The notes beneath the pieces were generated by a model. That model had not been told where the DNA came from, ran no database searches, and worked only from the letters and a program-made list of their open reading frames with translations. 64,000 nt of DNA from Amblyomma americanum (lineage: Eukaryota; Arthropoda; Arachnida; Ixodida; Ixodidae): contig NC_135504.1 in assembly GCF_052857255.1 (NCBI RefSeq), positions 135,582,929-135,646,928 of the forward strand, given 5' to 3'. The position numbers were made by a program, and so were the translations under genes. Below are positions 42,398 to 56,118 of the stretch, piece by piece. Every line of letters starts with the position of its first letter. Position 1 is the first letter of the stretch.

Positions 42398-44820
42398 TTA
42401 AAGGGGGCCATGACATGATCATTCTTCATATTGCAGTTTTTTTCTTCAGTAACTAATGCAAGAGCTTATGATTCAATTGCCGAAATTTGGCTGCCCTGGA
42501 CGCGCAGTATTTAAAAAAAAAATCGATCGAAATTGATACCGGCAGACTCCTGCCACCGGCAGTAACAGCCATATTGAAAGCTCTCGTGACGTCACTAGCG
42601 CATGCACGGAGCAACGTCGTCTGCGATAGTTGCCACAAGATGCGCAGTGAGATCGTACTCCGCACTGTACTTTCGCGGGCGATTGAAGTAGCAGTCGTCC
42701 CCCATATATGAATGACTGGTGCCGCAAAAGCGATAAAAACAGCAACGCAGGTTTTCTTCGGTACAGGTGGGGTCCGGTCACACTATAGGGCGATGCGACG
42801 GCGATGGACGGTGGTTGAGCTGATCGGTATTTAAATGCTGTCGCTGACAGATTGGTCTGTCACACTAGACGGACTTCTACGCCAGCACAATCAATGATCG
42901 TGTATCGTAGTAATGTTAGAGTCAGCTTAGTGGGAACCAGAAAAGGATTGTAAGGGATTAGCCGGTATGACATTCCATAAACTTAAGAATTTTAAAACTT
43001 ATTTGACCTCATGCTAGCCACGGCGACATACGCGATGTACGTGCATGAGCTAAGATGTGCTTCCAATCAGTGCCTGCGCATAAAACCGATCGGCGAGGCA
43101 TGCGACAGGGCCAGGAAACGCCGCACGATGGGGCCGCTCGCTGCCGTCGCCTGGGCTTGTGTGGCCGAGCGAAAGCTTCAAGCCCGGTGAGGCGACGGCC
43201 GGAAGAAGTGCGCTTGTTTACCTTATCCGTATCGAAAAAAAAACGAAACAAGGGGCTACGTATTATATCTTCAAACCTTGTTATTATTCAGTGAGGAACC
43301 TTTACAATATTCTTGAATTTCGGTTGACGGTGTACCGCCTGCCCCTTTTGTGACGAAGCCTAGCGAGTGCGCAGGATTCGTGTGTGCGATTTCGGCGATT
43401 GAGGAGAGCGAATTCCGTTTTAGCACCTGAAAATAGCTGTCGAGCGCAGGTTTGGCCACAGTGTCCTCAAAGCGAAGACTGCCTACATCGCAGGACGCGA
43501 GTAGAATAAGGAAGAAGTGCCGATACATGTGACCCGGTCTGCATAGCATGTGCAGAAGGCAGCCTTCGGCGTCGACTGTGAACAACACATCTTATTTTTT
43601 TCAATATTCAAGTAATGTCCGGACGTATTTTTAGCTTGACCGATCTGAAATAAATTTTGGCGATATAAGAGAAAACAGACAATTAGCGGAAAGCGCCGGT
43701 ATCCTACGCGAAGCGTTTCCCAAGCAGGCGATATACCATCATCGGAGCTTATTGCAGTGTTATTATGATGTGTAAATTAGTAAAAGTGCAATTTTTGAGC
43801 AAGAGCACGCAATATTTAAGATACAAATAGCCCATCTGGCATTTTATGTCATGCAAAGGAGGAGTACTGGTTGCGCACAGCAACTTAAGCGCGCGGCTGC
43901 AGTTGTCATAACCGTCGCACTCCTGGGGCACAACGAGCACGCACAGCAAAATACTGTACTATTATTTCGAAGCACTCATTTAGACGGCGGCAACTATTCA
44001 TCGGGGCGGACAGGAAAAACTTTCGAGTCACGTAGGGTTTTGCATGTGGCTTGGTTCCTGCAGAAAGGTTCTATGAGTCAAAGTAAATGTATGTTTGACT
44101 TACAAATGTGTACATGCAGCGTAGAAGTCGTCGCATTCGGCACTTTTCTCTGCCCCCTCTGCTACTTTCATGCCTCAAGGTTGCTGTAGTGCACCTTTAC
44201 ACAATTTGAGTTTAACTATCGAGCGATGATTAGCAGACAAGAACTTGGTAGCTAGCTACAAAATGCCGCGGCTTTCAGGGCACACATCGGTGAAGGCGTG
44301 AACGGCACGTGCCGCTTTTCACGTACGGGAGCACTTGACTGCTCAAAAGAGACCACACTCATAACCTACAAACAGCATGGTTCTAAGCGTGAATAATAAA
44401 GCAGGGGTCCATCGATTTCTGTTTCCTCAACAACCGCAAAGTGGGCGCCACGAGCAAGACCGCTTTCCCAAGGATCACTCAGCTCGCGTACTAAGTTGAA
44501 GGCTTCCCAAAAGAGAACACTGAAAACGCAATTTATTTCGCTAGGCTAAAAGAAAAAACTTTTCGAGCGACTGCTGTCTATGGTGTGCATGCAAGCACCT
44601 CAAAAGCTCCCAGCAGACTACGCGTGGCGAGTATGTGGTCGTGACGTCAGCGATCAGAGGTTGCCAGACTGCAAGCAGTTTGCAAACGACAAGAAAAAAA
44701 ATCGTTAAAAAATTTTCTGCAAAAAATGAACTGAAAATTGGAGGAATTGTAATTTAACCTCTTGGGAATTAAAGGCGATAGCAGGGTGTGCGTGAAAATA
44801 GGCTGTCATGGCCCCTTTAA
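42398..44820. mobile_element. TTAA-flanked element with terminal inverted repeats (piggyBac-like, non-autonomous)
   Basis: TTAA at 42,398-42,401 and 44,817-44,820 borders a 2,415-bp insert. Its left end, agggggccatgacat, is matched by the inverse of its right end (tgtcatggcccct), with one extra G on the left. TTAA duplication is the hallmark of piggyBac-type transposition. Inside I see no transposase frame. Both ends contain cgtgacgtca (near 42,587 and 44,640), so the arms may be symmetric further in, or two related elements may be joined. Confidence 0.6.
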
Positions 44821-47800
44821 GCGTATTCCGATGTACTGCATCACCGATCATACCTCACAAAAGCGCTCTTTTAAAGGAAAAAGCGCATTTTTAATAACTG
44901 CAGAAGGTCTTAGGCGCAACAACTTGTATACGAGCAACTGCAATCAACACACACATTCCTACCTCACCATCATACATGCAACAGATGCAATGAACAACAG
45001 TGTCCGCAGCAGTTTGGTTAAAGCGAATGAAGAAGCGCTACACAAAGTCAGCCCTGCAGTCACCCCCCCCCCCATTCTTGCAGAAGTCAAGAGCGACTCC
45101 AAGAATTTGTGATAACCACTCCCCCTTTCTAGGAAGCCAACGTGGTGACCTACGAAATCTATAAAAAATAAGGGAGGTGTTGGCAATATTTTTGTGAGAT
45201 GCAGTCGTCAAAAATGCGTCCCTTGAAAGGCAACACCTAGCGCTGTAGAAAGGGACAGTAACTTTAATGTCACCATCCTGTGTTGAGCGTGAACTGGCAG
45301 ATGACAAATTTCATTGGGAAGACTTGCAAGAAGCAGTGCTTTAGAAGTTAGGTCTCATGCGCAACAGGCATGACACAAAGGCCTGGATGGTGCTCGTTTT
45401 GTTTTATTTGTTTGACAACTGTGCCTCTAAGCATAATTTTAGACAAGGTATGGGGATGAGAGCCGAGTCAATCATCAAGTGGCTGGTTCAGTCCGATGAT
45501 TACACGGCGAAGAAAATAGGAATGTCCTACTTGTGCCTGACAACCATGCGGTGATGCATGTGCAGCCTTCCCTGCCTGCAGTGACCGCGCTCTTCAGCCG
45601 CCCAATGTAATGAGCAAGGCCAGCCCCTTTACATGGACATTATTCCTGCTCTTAATGTGTGGTATGGGCAGCACGTTGACAGCGAGTCATTAGCATATGC
45701 AGATAGTAACTGACATAGTAATTGCCGGCATCCCAGTTCAGATTTTTCTGTTACCCACCGAGAAAAAGGGCCCACGAAAGAAATTTACTGAGAAGTGCAT
45801 CAAGAATTACTTCCATAAGGCAGAGTTTATAGAGCTGGTTATGATGGAAGACGCTGTCGAACACTTATGTTATCGGAAGGATGTGGATTTGTGGCAACGT
45901 GTCATCGATGTACATCTGGCGAGACGTGGTGTCGCCTTGGAGTGACTTTTAGTGCATATGCACTAATCCAATGTGTAGAAATCCTAAGCGAAGTTGTTAA
46001 TTGTCCACTCACAGCTAGCCTATTGTTGTTGTTGTTGTTAGCCTATCAAAAGATGGCACATACCCACACTGGGGGATCGGCCAAGAATCGGGTGGCTATT
46101 CACCGGAACGCAGTTAACAAAAAGGAAAAGCACGTGGGAGCGCACTCATCGCTCTGCCCACTCATGGTCATCTTCTATCTAGCACAAGTCCGTACTTTTG
46201 CACCGATTCGAATTTAGTAAATTTTCTCTGTGTTCCTGTTCGGGATGGGGAAACTGCGCTAAAAGACACGAACAGAAGCAGAAGTGGAGAGGATGCGCAC
46301 AGGCTCACAGCTGAAGTTTATTATATAGTGAAGAAGTTGAGCCAAATGTCTAGAGGCAGACGAAGAAAAGACGTGTGGCTGCCCGGCAGACTATGAGCTG
46401 CCAATCCGGTAAACCACTGCTCCATTTCTGACGCCTACCAGTGTCTCAAATCCCGCCGTACATTTGGAGGAGGCCGTGGGCTTCAAACCTATCTGCTCAA
46501 CAAGCAGCTCGTCACTCGTCGGCTACCTACCTCTGTGACAGACTCCGACAGCACCAGCTCTGGCCCAGGGTCCACAGCTTCTTCTGCTGCTTGTTCCTGA
46601 ATGCTTCGCCACTGGGACCCGCTAAATGTCACATTGTGCAAGCTACCGTTATCCCACCTTCGTCTTGTGTCCTTGTTTCTCTCACCTACGCCTCTTTTCT
46701 TGAGTGTAGAGTCACCTTCATGGTCTTCTATTATAGTCTCTTGAAGACAACATATCTTTCTCTGCCCTTAATTCTGCTTATAGTTCAATGTGGCCACGCC
46801 GAACTTGCGATCAGCAAGGGCTCTTTCTGCTCACTCAATTTGCACCGTCGTGAATGCATTAGACACGCCGAGCTTGTTCGTCCCGATCACATTGTTCTAG
46901 TGCCGCCTCTATACCCAAGTGCCGCCATAGTCTCCGAAAGCCTCAATGCCATCAGCCCGCCTTGTTCGTTTTCCGCTGCGAATGGATAGCCTTGAACACA
47001 TCTTTTTTGCTAACAGTATATATGTCACCTTTTAGCTACTAAGGCACAGCTGCGAGTCTGCGCGTGTCCTGTCCACTTTTGCTTCTGTTACCCGTGCTTA
47101 GCGCAGTTATCTCATTCCAAAGCTGAACATTCATGAACACCACCTAGCCCAGCTTGCCACTCTACTATGGGATGACTTCGTTGGTGTAGCGAATGACAGC
47201 AACAACAGACAGCAATAAACACAAAGGAAAAAATTGTCTGCAAAGTAGAAACACTGTGCTAATGTCAGGAATTTGACGAAGATAATAATGAGGAGGCCAA
47301 TCTACCTCCAGTTGCTGCGAGCACTTCGACTAAAGCACCGTGTTTGTAGCAAAGGTGTTGGCGAGGAGAAGGTAGCTACGCTGGAGAGCTTGGAAAAACC
47401 TAATCGCAAGTGTTCTAGTTTGAATAAGCACAAGTGCATAATGGATATTTTACTGCAAAAGCAGTGCTACTATCACCCCTACTCCCAGCCAGGAATCCAG
47501 TGTCTATCGAAGTGAAGCCTCCAGCCAATACTTAAAGGTACTAAGGTATAACTGAAACGAGAACCGGCGTATTCAGCATGGTATGGCATCTGTGGTAAAC
47601 ATGCTGCAGTCACGATACCTTCTTGTCTTTTCCCTTCCTTTTAGTGCAGGTGGGAAGCACAGCTCTTCCGCGCCTTTTTTCAGAGGTGTAGCTTTTCATT
47701 TCTTCTTCTGTTTCTGCATGAGGAAAACGGTTTGAGATGACAAAAAATCGCCCCATTTAGAATGTTTCTTTCGGAACGACCATGACATATAATTTTGCAC

Positions 47801-47879
47801 TGATTTAAGCTGTAATATATCACCGTCATAACGGTGACTTCTAAAACCTTTCGCCAAGGTCTCAGAATTGTACTACATT
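44821..47879. other. Unassigned region with short coding-like frames
   Basis: Frames at 45,357-45,554 and 45,697-45,945 have plausible composition but match no family I recognise. A 182-codon open frame at 46,441-46,989 lacks coding character. A (GTT)n run occurs at 46,024-46,040. Nothing here is strong enough to call as a gene. Confidence 0.3.
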
Positions 47880-48042
47880 AATGTACAGGGGTTCTTTATT
47901 GTGCACTGATGTCACACAGTACACGGGCGCTTGCGCTTCGCCTCCATCAAAGCGCGGCCGCCGCGGCCGATACTCAACCAGATTGCCGACGATCTGGCTC
48001 GGCAGTCGAGTACCGTAACTACTGAGCCACCGCGGCGGAGCC
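47880..48042 (-). mobile_element. Ruka-like SINE, 5' half
   Basis: Minus strand: ccgccgcggtggctcagtag at the high end (box A), a box B-like gttgagtatcggcc, then cgcccgtgtactgtgtgaca and tgcacaataaagaacccctg. The 3' half and tail are absent. It is more diverged than the copy at 34,940. Confidence 0.7.
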
Positions 48043-49441
<1,399 letters not shown>

Positions 49442-49639
49442 ATCTACTACGTACGTGACAGCGAGAGGCCTCCAGTGTATTCTCACTTTTTTCACATATA
49501 TGCCTCGTACGCTATGGAGATCGAGCGGCAGCCGTGGCACAGCACATATATACCACTACTTGTGTACGCCGTCTCTGCCTCCAGGAGTAAGAGCGGAGAC
49601 ACACATTAAGTTTCCTTGACTATTTCATGAGCATCTCAG

Positions 49640-51736
49640 CACTACCCATGACATTCCGGCCAACAATGAAGTTACTTGTGGCGGCTGCAACTTACTTCAA
49701 GAAAACCGTGAAAAGCCTAATAGGAATGGGAAGTTTTTAAGTTATTTTCGACACAAAGAAAGAGTTATTTGATTTAATCAAGCATTATAACTCCATCCTT
49801 TTTGAAAATCTGCAGAGGCCTTCAACAGAAAAACGAGAGCCAGGAATCTATGGAGATGTGACTGTTGGTGACCTCTATCGAAGCATTCGGTGACAGCACA
49901 ATATGTCATGGAGTGACGTCACACACACATTTAACACTGATAGGGCACCTGTGTTTGAGTCTTCAAAAACCTGAACCTGATCTATAGAAGTAATGTTGAA
50001 CAACATGCCCGTGGAACTTCGGTTGAGAAACGTGACACTCTCAGGGCTGTGGCTTGCAAAGGACCATCCGCCTATGCACATTTTTATGCGAAGGTTTGTT
50101 GATGAAGTTAGCAATACTGGAACAATTGTGTGGCCTCATGGTGGAAAAATTGTGAAGTCTGCGGTACATGCAGTTGTGTGTTGTGTGTACTCACCGGCAA
50201 GAGCATCCATCCTCAACATAAAGCAATATAATGGGTATTATGGGCCCACGTGTTGCCTTGAGGAAGGTACATGTGTGTATGTTAAGTTTCAGTAACTATT
50301 TCAAAGGTGGTTTGTTTCATGAGGGGTCCACAGAAATACTCACTAAGAGTTAATCAGGTGTCCTAATGGTATTATGAAGGTGCTAAAGTAGTGCTGAGCG
50401 AATCTAAAGCATTGAATCAAATGTATAAACAGGCTCATGAATATAGAGCTACTTCCAGACCTTCTGTGGCTTGAACGCTGTTCCCAATGCAGACCATCAG
50501 ATTCAAATAGCTGAATGTACTGTTTAATAAGGCATGCTTTTTTATAGTTTTTGACGTGCATTGGATATGTTCTGGTACTAGGCTGTCAGATTTATATGTG
50601 GTACTTGTTACATCTGGTTTTTTTCCCAATGCACGTGGAAGGTTCAGGCTCTGTATTGCAAGCTATACATTATCACAGAAAGGGAAGTGCAAACTATGCA
50701 GCCTTTGCAGGCACGATCAGGTACCTCTACCATGGACAGGTAGCCTGTGAACGCACACACGGACGTGTGCTGGAGGCAATGTGCAAGCAAGGGGTCCGGA
50801 TGCAATATTTGAAGCCCTCAAGGGGCCATCTCCACTTCTATTACTGAAGGGCCTTGACTTTGTATGGGGCCTGCTACCAGATTACATGCATTGCGTACTT
50901 GAGGGCGTGACAATGCAGCTGGTGGAACGGTGCCTTTCAATTACCGGTTCAGCCTTCTACATCGGCATGTCACGCTTTTGGATTGTAAACTGTGCACAAT
51001 TAAGCCTCCAATCACTTTCTCGAGGACTGCACGACCTCTCTCGGAGCTTGCTTATATAAAGGCAACTGAATGGAGGTACTGGCTTTTGTTTTAGGGTGTT
51101 CCATGCTTGTCGGATCTTCTGCCTCGACCTTACATGGTACACTTTGCGCTCCTCTTGAAGGCACTGTTTCTGTTGCTGCAAGATAACATAAATGAGAGTG
51201 ATGTCTCTGCAGCCGAAGTGCTGCCGTCTTTTGTACAGCAGGTAGCTGGGCTCTATGATGATGAAGCAATGACATTTAATGTTCGTCAGCTGCTGTACCT
51301 ACCTAAAGCCACTTGCATGTTTTGCCCATTGTGAGGCATTTCCAGGTCTCAATTCGAAGATGGAATTGGCTGCGCACTGCGGCGTCTGTCAGCAGCCAAT
51401 ATAGTGCCTATGCTGGTCACTGAACGGTGCATTATGCACCATCCCTATTGGTGCTTGGAAAAGAATTTTGAGCTTCCGGCTCATTATGCTTTTGCAAAGA
51501 GAAATATTGCTGTTCAGTACACAAGCAGCCACCAAACATTCGCTCTCGGTGTGCCGCACTCTGTTCCAGCATTTCCTGAGCACCTGAGAACAACTTTCAA
51601 AGCAAGCTTTGGCTACATCCCTCAAATGTCAAGATACTTTCGAGCTCAAATTAGCAGCATTATTATACATAGTTCAGATTATCCGACACCGGAGAAGACC
51701 TCTTCTTGTTATGTAAAAATGATTGATGGCGCATAA
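49640..51736 (+). pseudogene. Decayed CACTA (EnSpm)-type transposase
   Basis: In order: CGGCNLLQENREK near 49,680, SYFDTKKELFDLIKHYNSIL, FNTDRAPVFESSK, MLNNMPVELRLRNVTLSGLW (49,993), KQYNGYYGPTCC, then from 50,643 GSGSVLQAIHYHRKGSANYA. Then KGPSPLLLLKGLDFVWGLLP with DYMHCVLEGV, RSLRDLSEL, EWRYWLLF, PYMVHFALLLKALFLLLQDN and FNVRQLLYLP. This order matches the TNP2-like catalytic region and DUF4218 of animal CACTA transposases. At least four stops or shifts break it. No CACTA terminal repeats were recognised. Confidence 0.7.
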
Positions 51737-51837
51737 ATTTATTTACTCGAAATTTATGAGATTATAGGCTGTCTATATTTCAACTCTTAACGACTGATTG
51801 CTTCACCGCTTGTATTTGATGTGCGGCATATGCAGTG

Positions 51838-52320
51838 TCAGCATCCTACGTCCTCATAGAAACTTTCAACGGTCTGGGCATCGTGGCTGGATGTGGGCGC
51901 GTAGGCCTGCTCCACTTTCAGCTTGTACCTCCTATTCAGCGTAATAACTATAGCTGCTACCCTCTCCTTAATACGATAGAACTCCTCTACGTTGCCAGGT
52001 ATATCATTGTTAATGAGGAATCCCACACGCAGTTCTCGTCTGTCCTCTAATCCGCAATATCACAGTATGTGTCCGTCCTTTAGTACTGCATACGCCTCGC
52101 CTGCAGTGTCCTCCTAACTTTGCTAAGCCCTATCACATCCCATTTAATTCCCGCTAGTTCCTCGAACAGCACTGCTAGGTTAGCGTCACTAGATAAAGTT
52201 CTAGCGTTAAACGTTCCCTGGTTCAGATTCCAATGGCGGCCCGTCCGGAGCCAGAGATTCTTAGCACCCTCCGCTGCGTCACAGGTCTGACCGCCTCCGT
52301 AGTTAGTTGCTCCGCAGCCG
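51838..52320 (-). pseudogene. LINE (RTE-like) endonuclease fragment
   Basis: The minus-strand frame 52,026-51,838 reads MGFLINNDIPGNVEEFYRIK, ERVAAIVITLNRRYKLKVEQ and AYAPTSSHDAQTVESFYEDV. This is the middle of an APE-type endonuclease, with the conserved R-x-x-x-V and YAPTS strand. Upstream to about 52,320 broken frames carry further pieces (GTFNARTLSSDANLAVLFEE). Only the endonuclease is left. Such sequences are often annotated as craniofacial development protein 2-like. Confidence 0.65.
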
Positions 52321-52364
52321 CTGGGAACTGAGGGCCAAGGTTATTTCATTTGATCGCGCGAGGG

Positions 52365-53181
52365 TTAATTGGAGCGCTCGTCTGCTGAGCAGGAGAACCA
52401 GGGTTTTGAAACTGACCATGGCGGCCCCGTTTCGATACAGCCGAAAACCAATAGATGCTCGTGTGCTGCGCGATGTCAGGGCACGTTAAAGGGGCTGTGA
52501 AGGGGCTCTAATAAAGTTGGGGCATGCATGGGATATTACGCACGCCGCTTCACGAAGAGTGTCCAGCAAGCATTTTTAAATGCGCTTTGTAGAAGCTGAG
52601 TTAACTGTAGTTAAAATTTGAATTTCAACGTCTTCGTGCCTTTCACTCTCCTCTCGTCACTTTTTGCACGTTGGAAGGTAGGCGATCCTTCGCCGACCCC
52701 ACTCTGGGAGCGGAGCTTCCCAAACCCCCGAAGCTAAGTGGCTTATTGGCCGCGGCCATCGTAGCTCCCAGACGTCTGAAAGAAACTAACCAATCCAATG
52801 GCCACCTCTCACCTTGCCTACGCAGCTGCGGGGCACGGAGGAAGGTGCGAGCAAGGAAATGTCGCCGGGAAGGGCTCGCTACCTTTGACGAGCGATTGTG
52901 GGTTGTCTGCTGTGTGCAGAAGAGCAATATTTGGCTCTGGTTTTCATGGCAACGCAGTGCAGTGAACAAGTGAATTAATTACCTCTCCTCGGAAGGCGTT
53001 TCCGAGCCCTTTTAAAGATCCCCCGGTGGTCAGAATTATTCCGGAGACCTCCAATACGACACCACTTTCTTCCTTTCTTCTCTCACTCCCTCCTACATCT
53101 CTTCCTAATGGCGCGGTTCTGGTGTCCAAAATGATACGGGAGACAGTTACTGCGACATTTACTTACCTCAAAACCAATTTT
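52365..53181 (+). mobile_element. Ruka-like SINE split by a TTAA element
   Basis: Left part, 52,365-52,489: gagcgctcgtctgctgagca, gggttttgaaactgacc (box B region), gtgctgcgcgatgtcagggc, then acgTTAA. Right part, 53,012-53,181: TTAAagatcccccggtggtc, attattccggagacctccaa and the tail ctcaaaaccaatttttt. The two halves meet exactly at the TTAA in gcacgttaaagatcccc of intact copies. Confidence 0.85.
52486..53015. mobile_element. 522-bp TTAA-specific MITE inside a SINE
   Basis: TTAA at 52,486-52,489 and 53,012-53,015 flanks the insert (52,490-53,011). Left end aggggctgtgaag and the inverse of the right end (aagggctcggaaa) form a short imperfect terminal repeat. No transposase is encoded. Because the host SINE has a known sequence, the TTAA duplication is directly demonstrated. 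It differs in its ends from the 42,398-44,820 element beyond the first few bases. Confidence 0.75.
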
Positions 53182-54928
53182 TTCAGTTGTCACCCATCTC
53201 TGCACTGAAATTTACTTCAAATATTTGGAATTATTTCGCTACAATTGTCGAACAAATCCGTCGAACAACATGACGAGGGAAGTTACGCCGAAACTGGCAC
53301 CGAAATATTCGTAAAAAAATTGCACCGACAGTCAGACAATAGTTGCGAGCAACGCGCGTAAGGAGTGCTGAGTTTGATATTATGCTTTTGATGACAACTG
53401 TTTTCAAATGATGCTTTCGCTTTTGGTGCTTTTGAAATTTTGCCACATCGAAATGCCTGCACTTGCGTCAGATGATTCCGTATTTGCTTTTGTTCGTTTC
53501 CCTGAACTGGCCGCAGTAATGCATTCGCATTTGATTGGCAGGCTCCTCTGTTCTTCTCACAGTGTGGTTTGTGATGAGACTAACTGTAATGCCTACCGCT
53601 GTTTTTCTGCTGCACGGCGGGGCGAGCTCGCCGAACCGCCTCTGGATCCTCGCTGGAGTCTGACATCGCTCCTCGCTGGAATGCTGGGGCTCGGCCCAGG
53701 AGCGGGAGCTAAGAGCCGAGAGTGCTTAACAGGGACTCGTAAAGCGCTCGGGCACGCAGTTCTCGGGAGAGAAGAAACAGTTCCGCAAACGAGACACGTT
53801 CTTATAGCACGAATGACAAGAAACCTCGGCGTGTCCCCAGCTGATGATTGACGTTACCGATGTCACCAGCGCCACCAGACGTGAAATGCTGACAGGCGCA
53901 GATGCTTTCCCTCTTATCGTCCTTGAATTTCTTCATGTGTCCCTTGGGGCTCCGAAGTGATGGTTTTTTGCCCTCGTTAGCTATTGACGTGCAGGAGGCT
54001 GCACTTCACATGACGGCAGAAGCCCTAATGAGGGGGGGTGGGGGGGGGGGGGAGGTATAGGAACAGAGCTTTCACACTGAAATGTATCGATGCCCGAGAA
54101 CAACTGCTCACCGAGCTGGGTTCGAACAAACGCCGCCACTCATAGAGCACATTCCTCAAATGTTAAAACACTCGGTAACAGCCATAAGTTCTTTGAGCAT
54201 GAAATGCTTTTAGCTCTCATTCTGGGGCAACATAATCAAAACATCGCCGCAATCCAAAATCAGTGCCCAGAACGATGCCGAAACGCTCAGCGGCTGTTGC
54301 GTCTTTGATGAATACAGCCGCAAGAGTCGAAAGTCAAGCAGCCTCTTCAATACCTGCATGGAGCGAAACGCGAATTTTAAGACGGAGTAGATTAGCACTC
54401 CACTCTGTCGATAACATCAACTTTAAGTGACTGTACGCAATTATGAGAAGGCATCCAAGGTGGCCAAACATTTAGCTGTAAACGAAAAGGGAGAAAACCG
54501 CTCTATATACTATAAGATCTCGCCGCGACGTCACTAAATAGGGCAGCTAGCATCCTGTGTGACCTGCACAGCGGCGTGAAAGATTGTGGTCCTGTAAATC
54601 ATTTTATGCCGTCCCCTGTACTCACTGCGGCTATACGGACCGCATTTCTCTCAGACTGAAGGCGGTTACTTGCACATGAGAAAAATTTCCGCCGTCTTTG
54701 TTTTGGCTGCTACCATTTTTGAAAAGAGAACAGGAACAGTAGGACACAGGGTAAAAATTAAACTTTATCGAAAACACTTGAAACCAGACGAACCTGTGAA
54801 ATTCTCAGCGGGCAAATAAAAGCCAAAAAAAACGAGCAATTAAGCAAATTTAAAGGGACTGTATGAAAAACGCATGAAAGAAAACATATGCTAACAGTCA
54901 GACGACGAGGAACGGCGCCAGGATGCTG
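53182..54928. other. No gene supported; GC-rich patch and poly-G run
   Basis: A GC-rich stretch at 53,620-53,780 yields a 147-codon frame (53,408-53,851) without recognisable domain. A G-run lies at about 54,032-54,053. Confidence 0.35.
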
Positions 54929-55048
54929 TCCTTTATTTCCGCTGCCCCAGCTCAGGTGCTTCAGTATCGATGGCAGATGCCGGGGCTAGCAAAAATCTTT
55001 TCCTTCCTTTTTACTATTATTTTTAATAAAACCACTACCACCACCACC
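54929..55048 (+). repeat. Interspersed repeat with (ACC)n tail, copy 2
   Basis: Identical over 120 bases to 8,059-8,178, with unrelated flanks on both sides. A G-run follows at about 55,089-55,102. Confidence 0.8.
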
Positions 55049-55610
55049 ATATTCAATTGGATGCCGCGAAGACAGGGACAGAGCGGCCGGGGGGGGGGGG
55101 GGTGTTGCATTTAAATTTGATTTACCCATGGCCGTTGACTTTGGCAGGAATGTCCCCACGAGTTCAGGAAGACGTTTGAGATTGCCAAAAACAGGCTCTA
55201 AAAACATTTCATGCCTGACGCCCGAAAACCAAGCGTTATTCTGTTACGTTTGAAGTTCCTTAGTGGAAGACATGAACCGGATTTTGCAACCACGTCACTT
55301 CGGTAATAAATATATGACACGGAGCAGATTTGAATATCAGTAGAACGCTGTGCAAGGTTTACTTATGGTCGTTATATTTGAGGAGACTAAACACAGCTTC
55401 GATTATTGCCGTTATTGACGGTCACACTTATGATTATGATTTTGGCCTTTGCAACACTTTTAAGTCTACAGAAAGCGCGCCTCCAAAGACAAGAGACACT
55501 CATCACGATACTGTATATGCACAAAATATTCTGACAAAGATACGCCAAGAATTTCTCTCCAGTTCCTCAGGGACGCTTCTTTAAGTGATGCGATGAAGTG
55601 AATGAGCATA

Positions 55611-55993
55611 TCACGCCTTTTGCGCTCCAAAGAGCAAAGAAAATATGTTGCAGGCTAGCATTACCGGCACCAAGGCGTACCTGACGTCCTCAAGTACGCA
55701 AAGGATGGTGTACGGCTCTGCTTGCTTGAGGTACTTGAACGACCGCATTGATATTGGTGTCAACAGAGGCCAGGATCCCATAACTTCTGGAAAAAAATCA
55801 TCCATGTTTGGCTCGCCGGTGACCGCGTAGTAGTCCAGGTACGAGCACATATTTGCGGGACTCAGGTGTTCTTCAATGTAGTCTGTGCATCCTTCCACCA
55901 GTCACGTTAGGAGGTACTTTCTGGCCGCCGCTTTTGCGTGCAGTGCATCCAGCACACTGTCCATGTGGGAACTGTCAGAATACAGGTACCTGA
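55611..55993 (-). pseudogene. BTB/POZ-BACK-like exon with in-frame TGA
   Basis: A strong acceptor on the minus strand (aaatttctgctttactcag) precedes an exon starting at 55,993: YLYSDSSHMDSVLDALHAKA, AARKYLLT, a TGA stop, then LVEGCTDYIEEHLSPANMCS and YLDYYAVTGEPNMDD. The pattern (YLYSD, a helix, A-x-K-Y-x-x, C-x-x-Y-I-E-x-x-L-S-x-x-N) is that of the end of a BTB domain running into BACK, as in BTBD proteins. The stop looks like CGA changed to TGA. The frame then stays open to 55,611. It could be a pseudogene, a decayed retained exon or a sequencing error; no partner exons were found. Confidence 0.45.
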
Positions 55994-56118
55994 GTAAAGC
56001 AGAAATTTGGGCAAGTTGGTACGCATGTAGCGCATGTTTGTCTTTACACCTCAGTTTCCACGTCCCGTTTTTGTTGCGCTGTTTCAAAATGGATACAGGT
56101 ACCTGCATCATGTATTGA

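Noticed and set aside
45357..45945. Two neighbouring plus-strand frames that might be a decayed transposase
   Set aside because: Composition is plausible, but no motif could be matched to a transposase family; mentioned only in the regional note.
46441..46989. 182-codon open frame
   Set aside because: Cys/Leu/Ser-rich without codon bias, domain or introns; most likely a chance open frame.
53408..53851. 147-codon frame through a GC-rich patch
   Set aside because: No domain and no consistent codon bias; its length is explained by local GC content.
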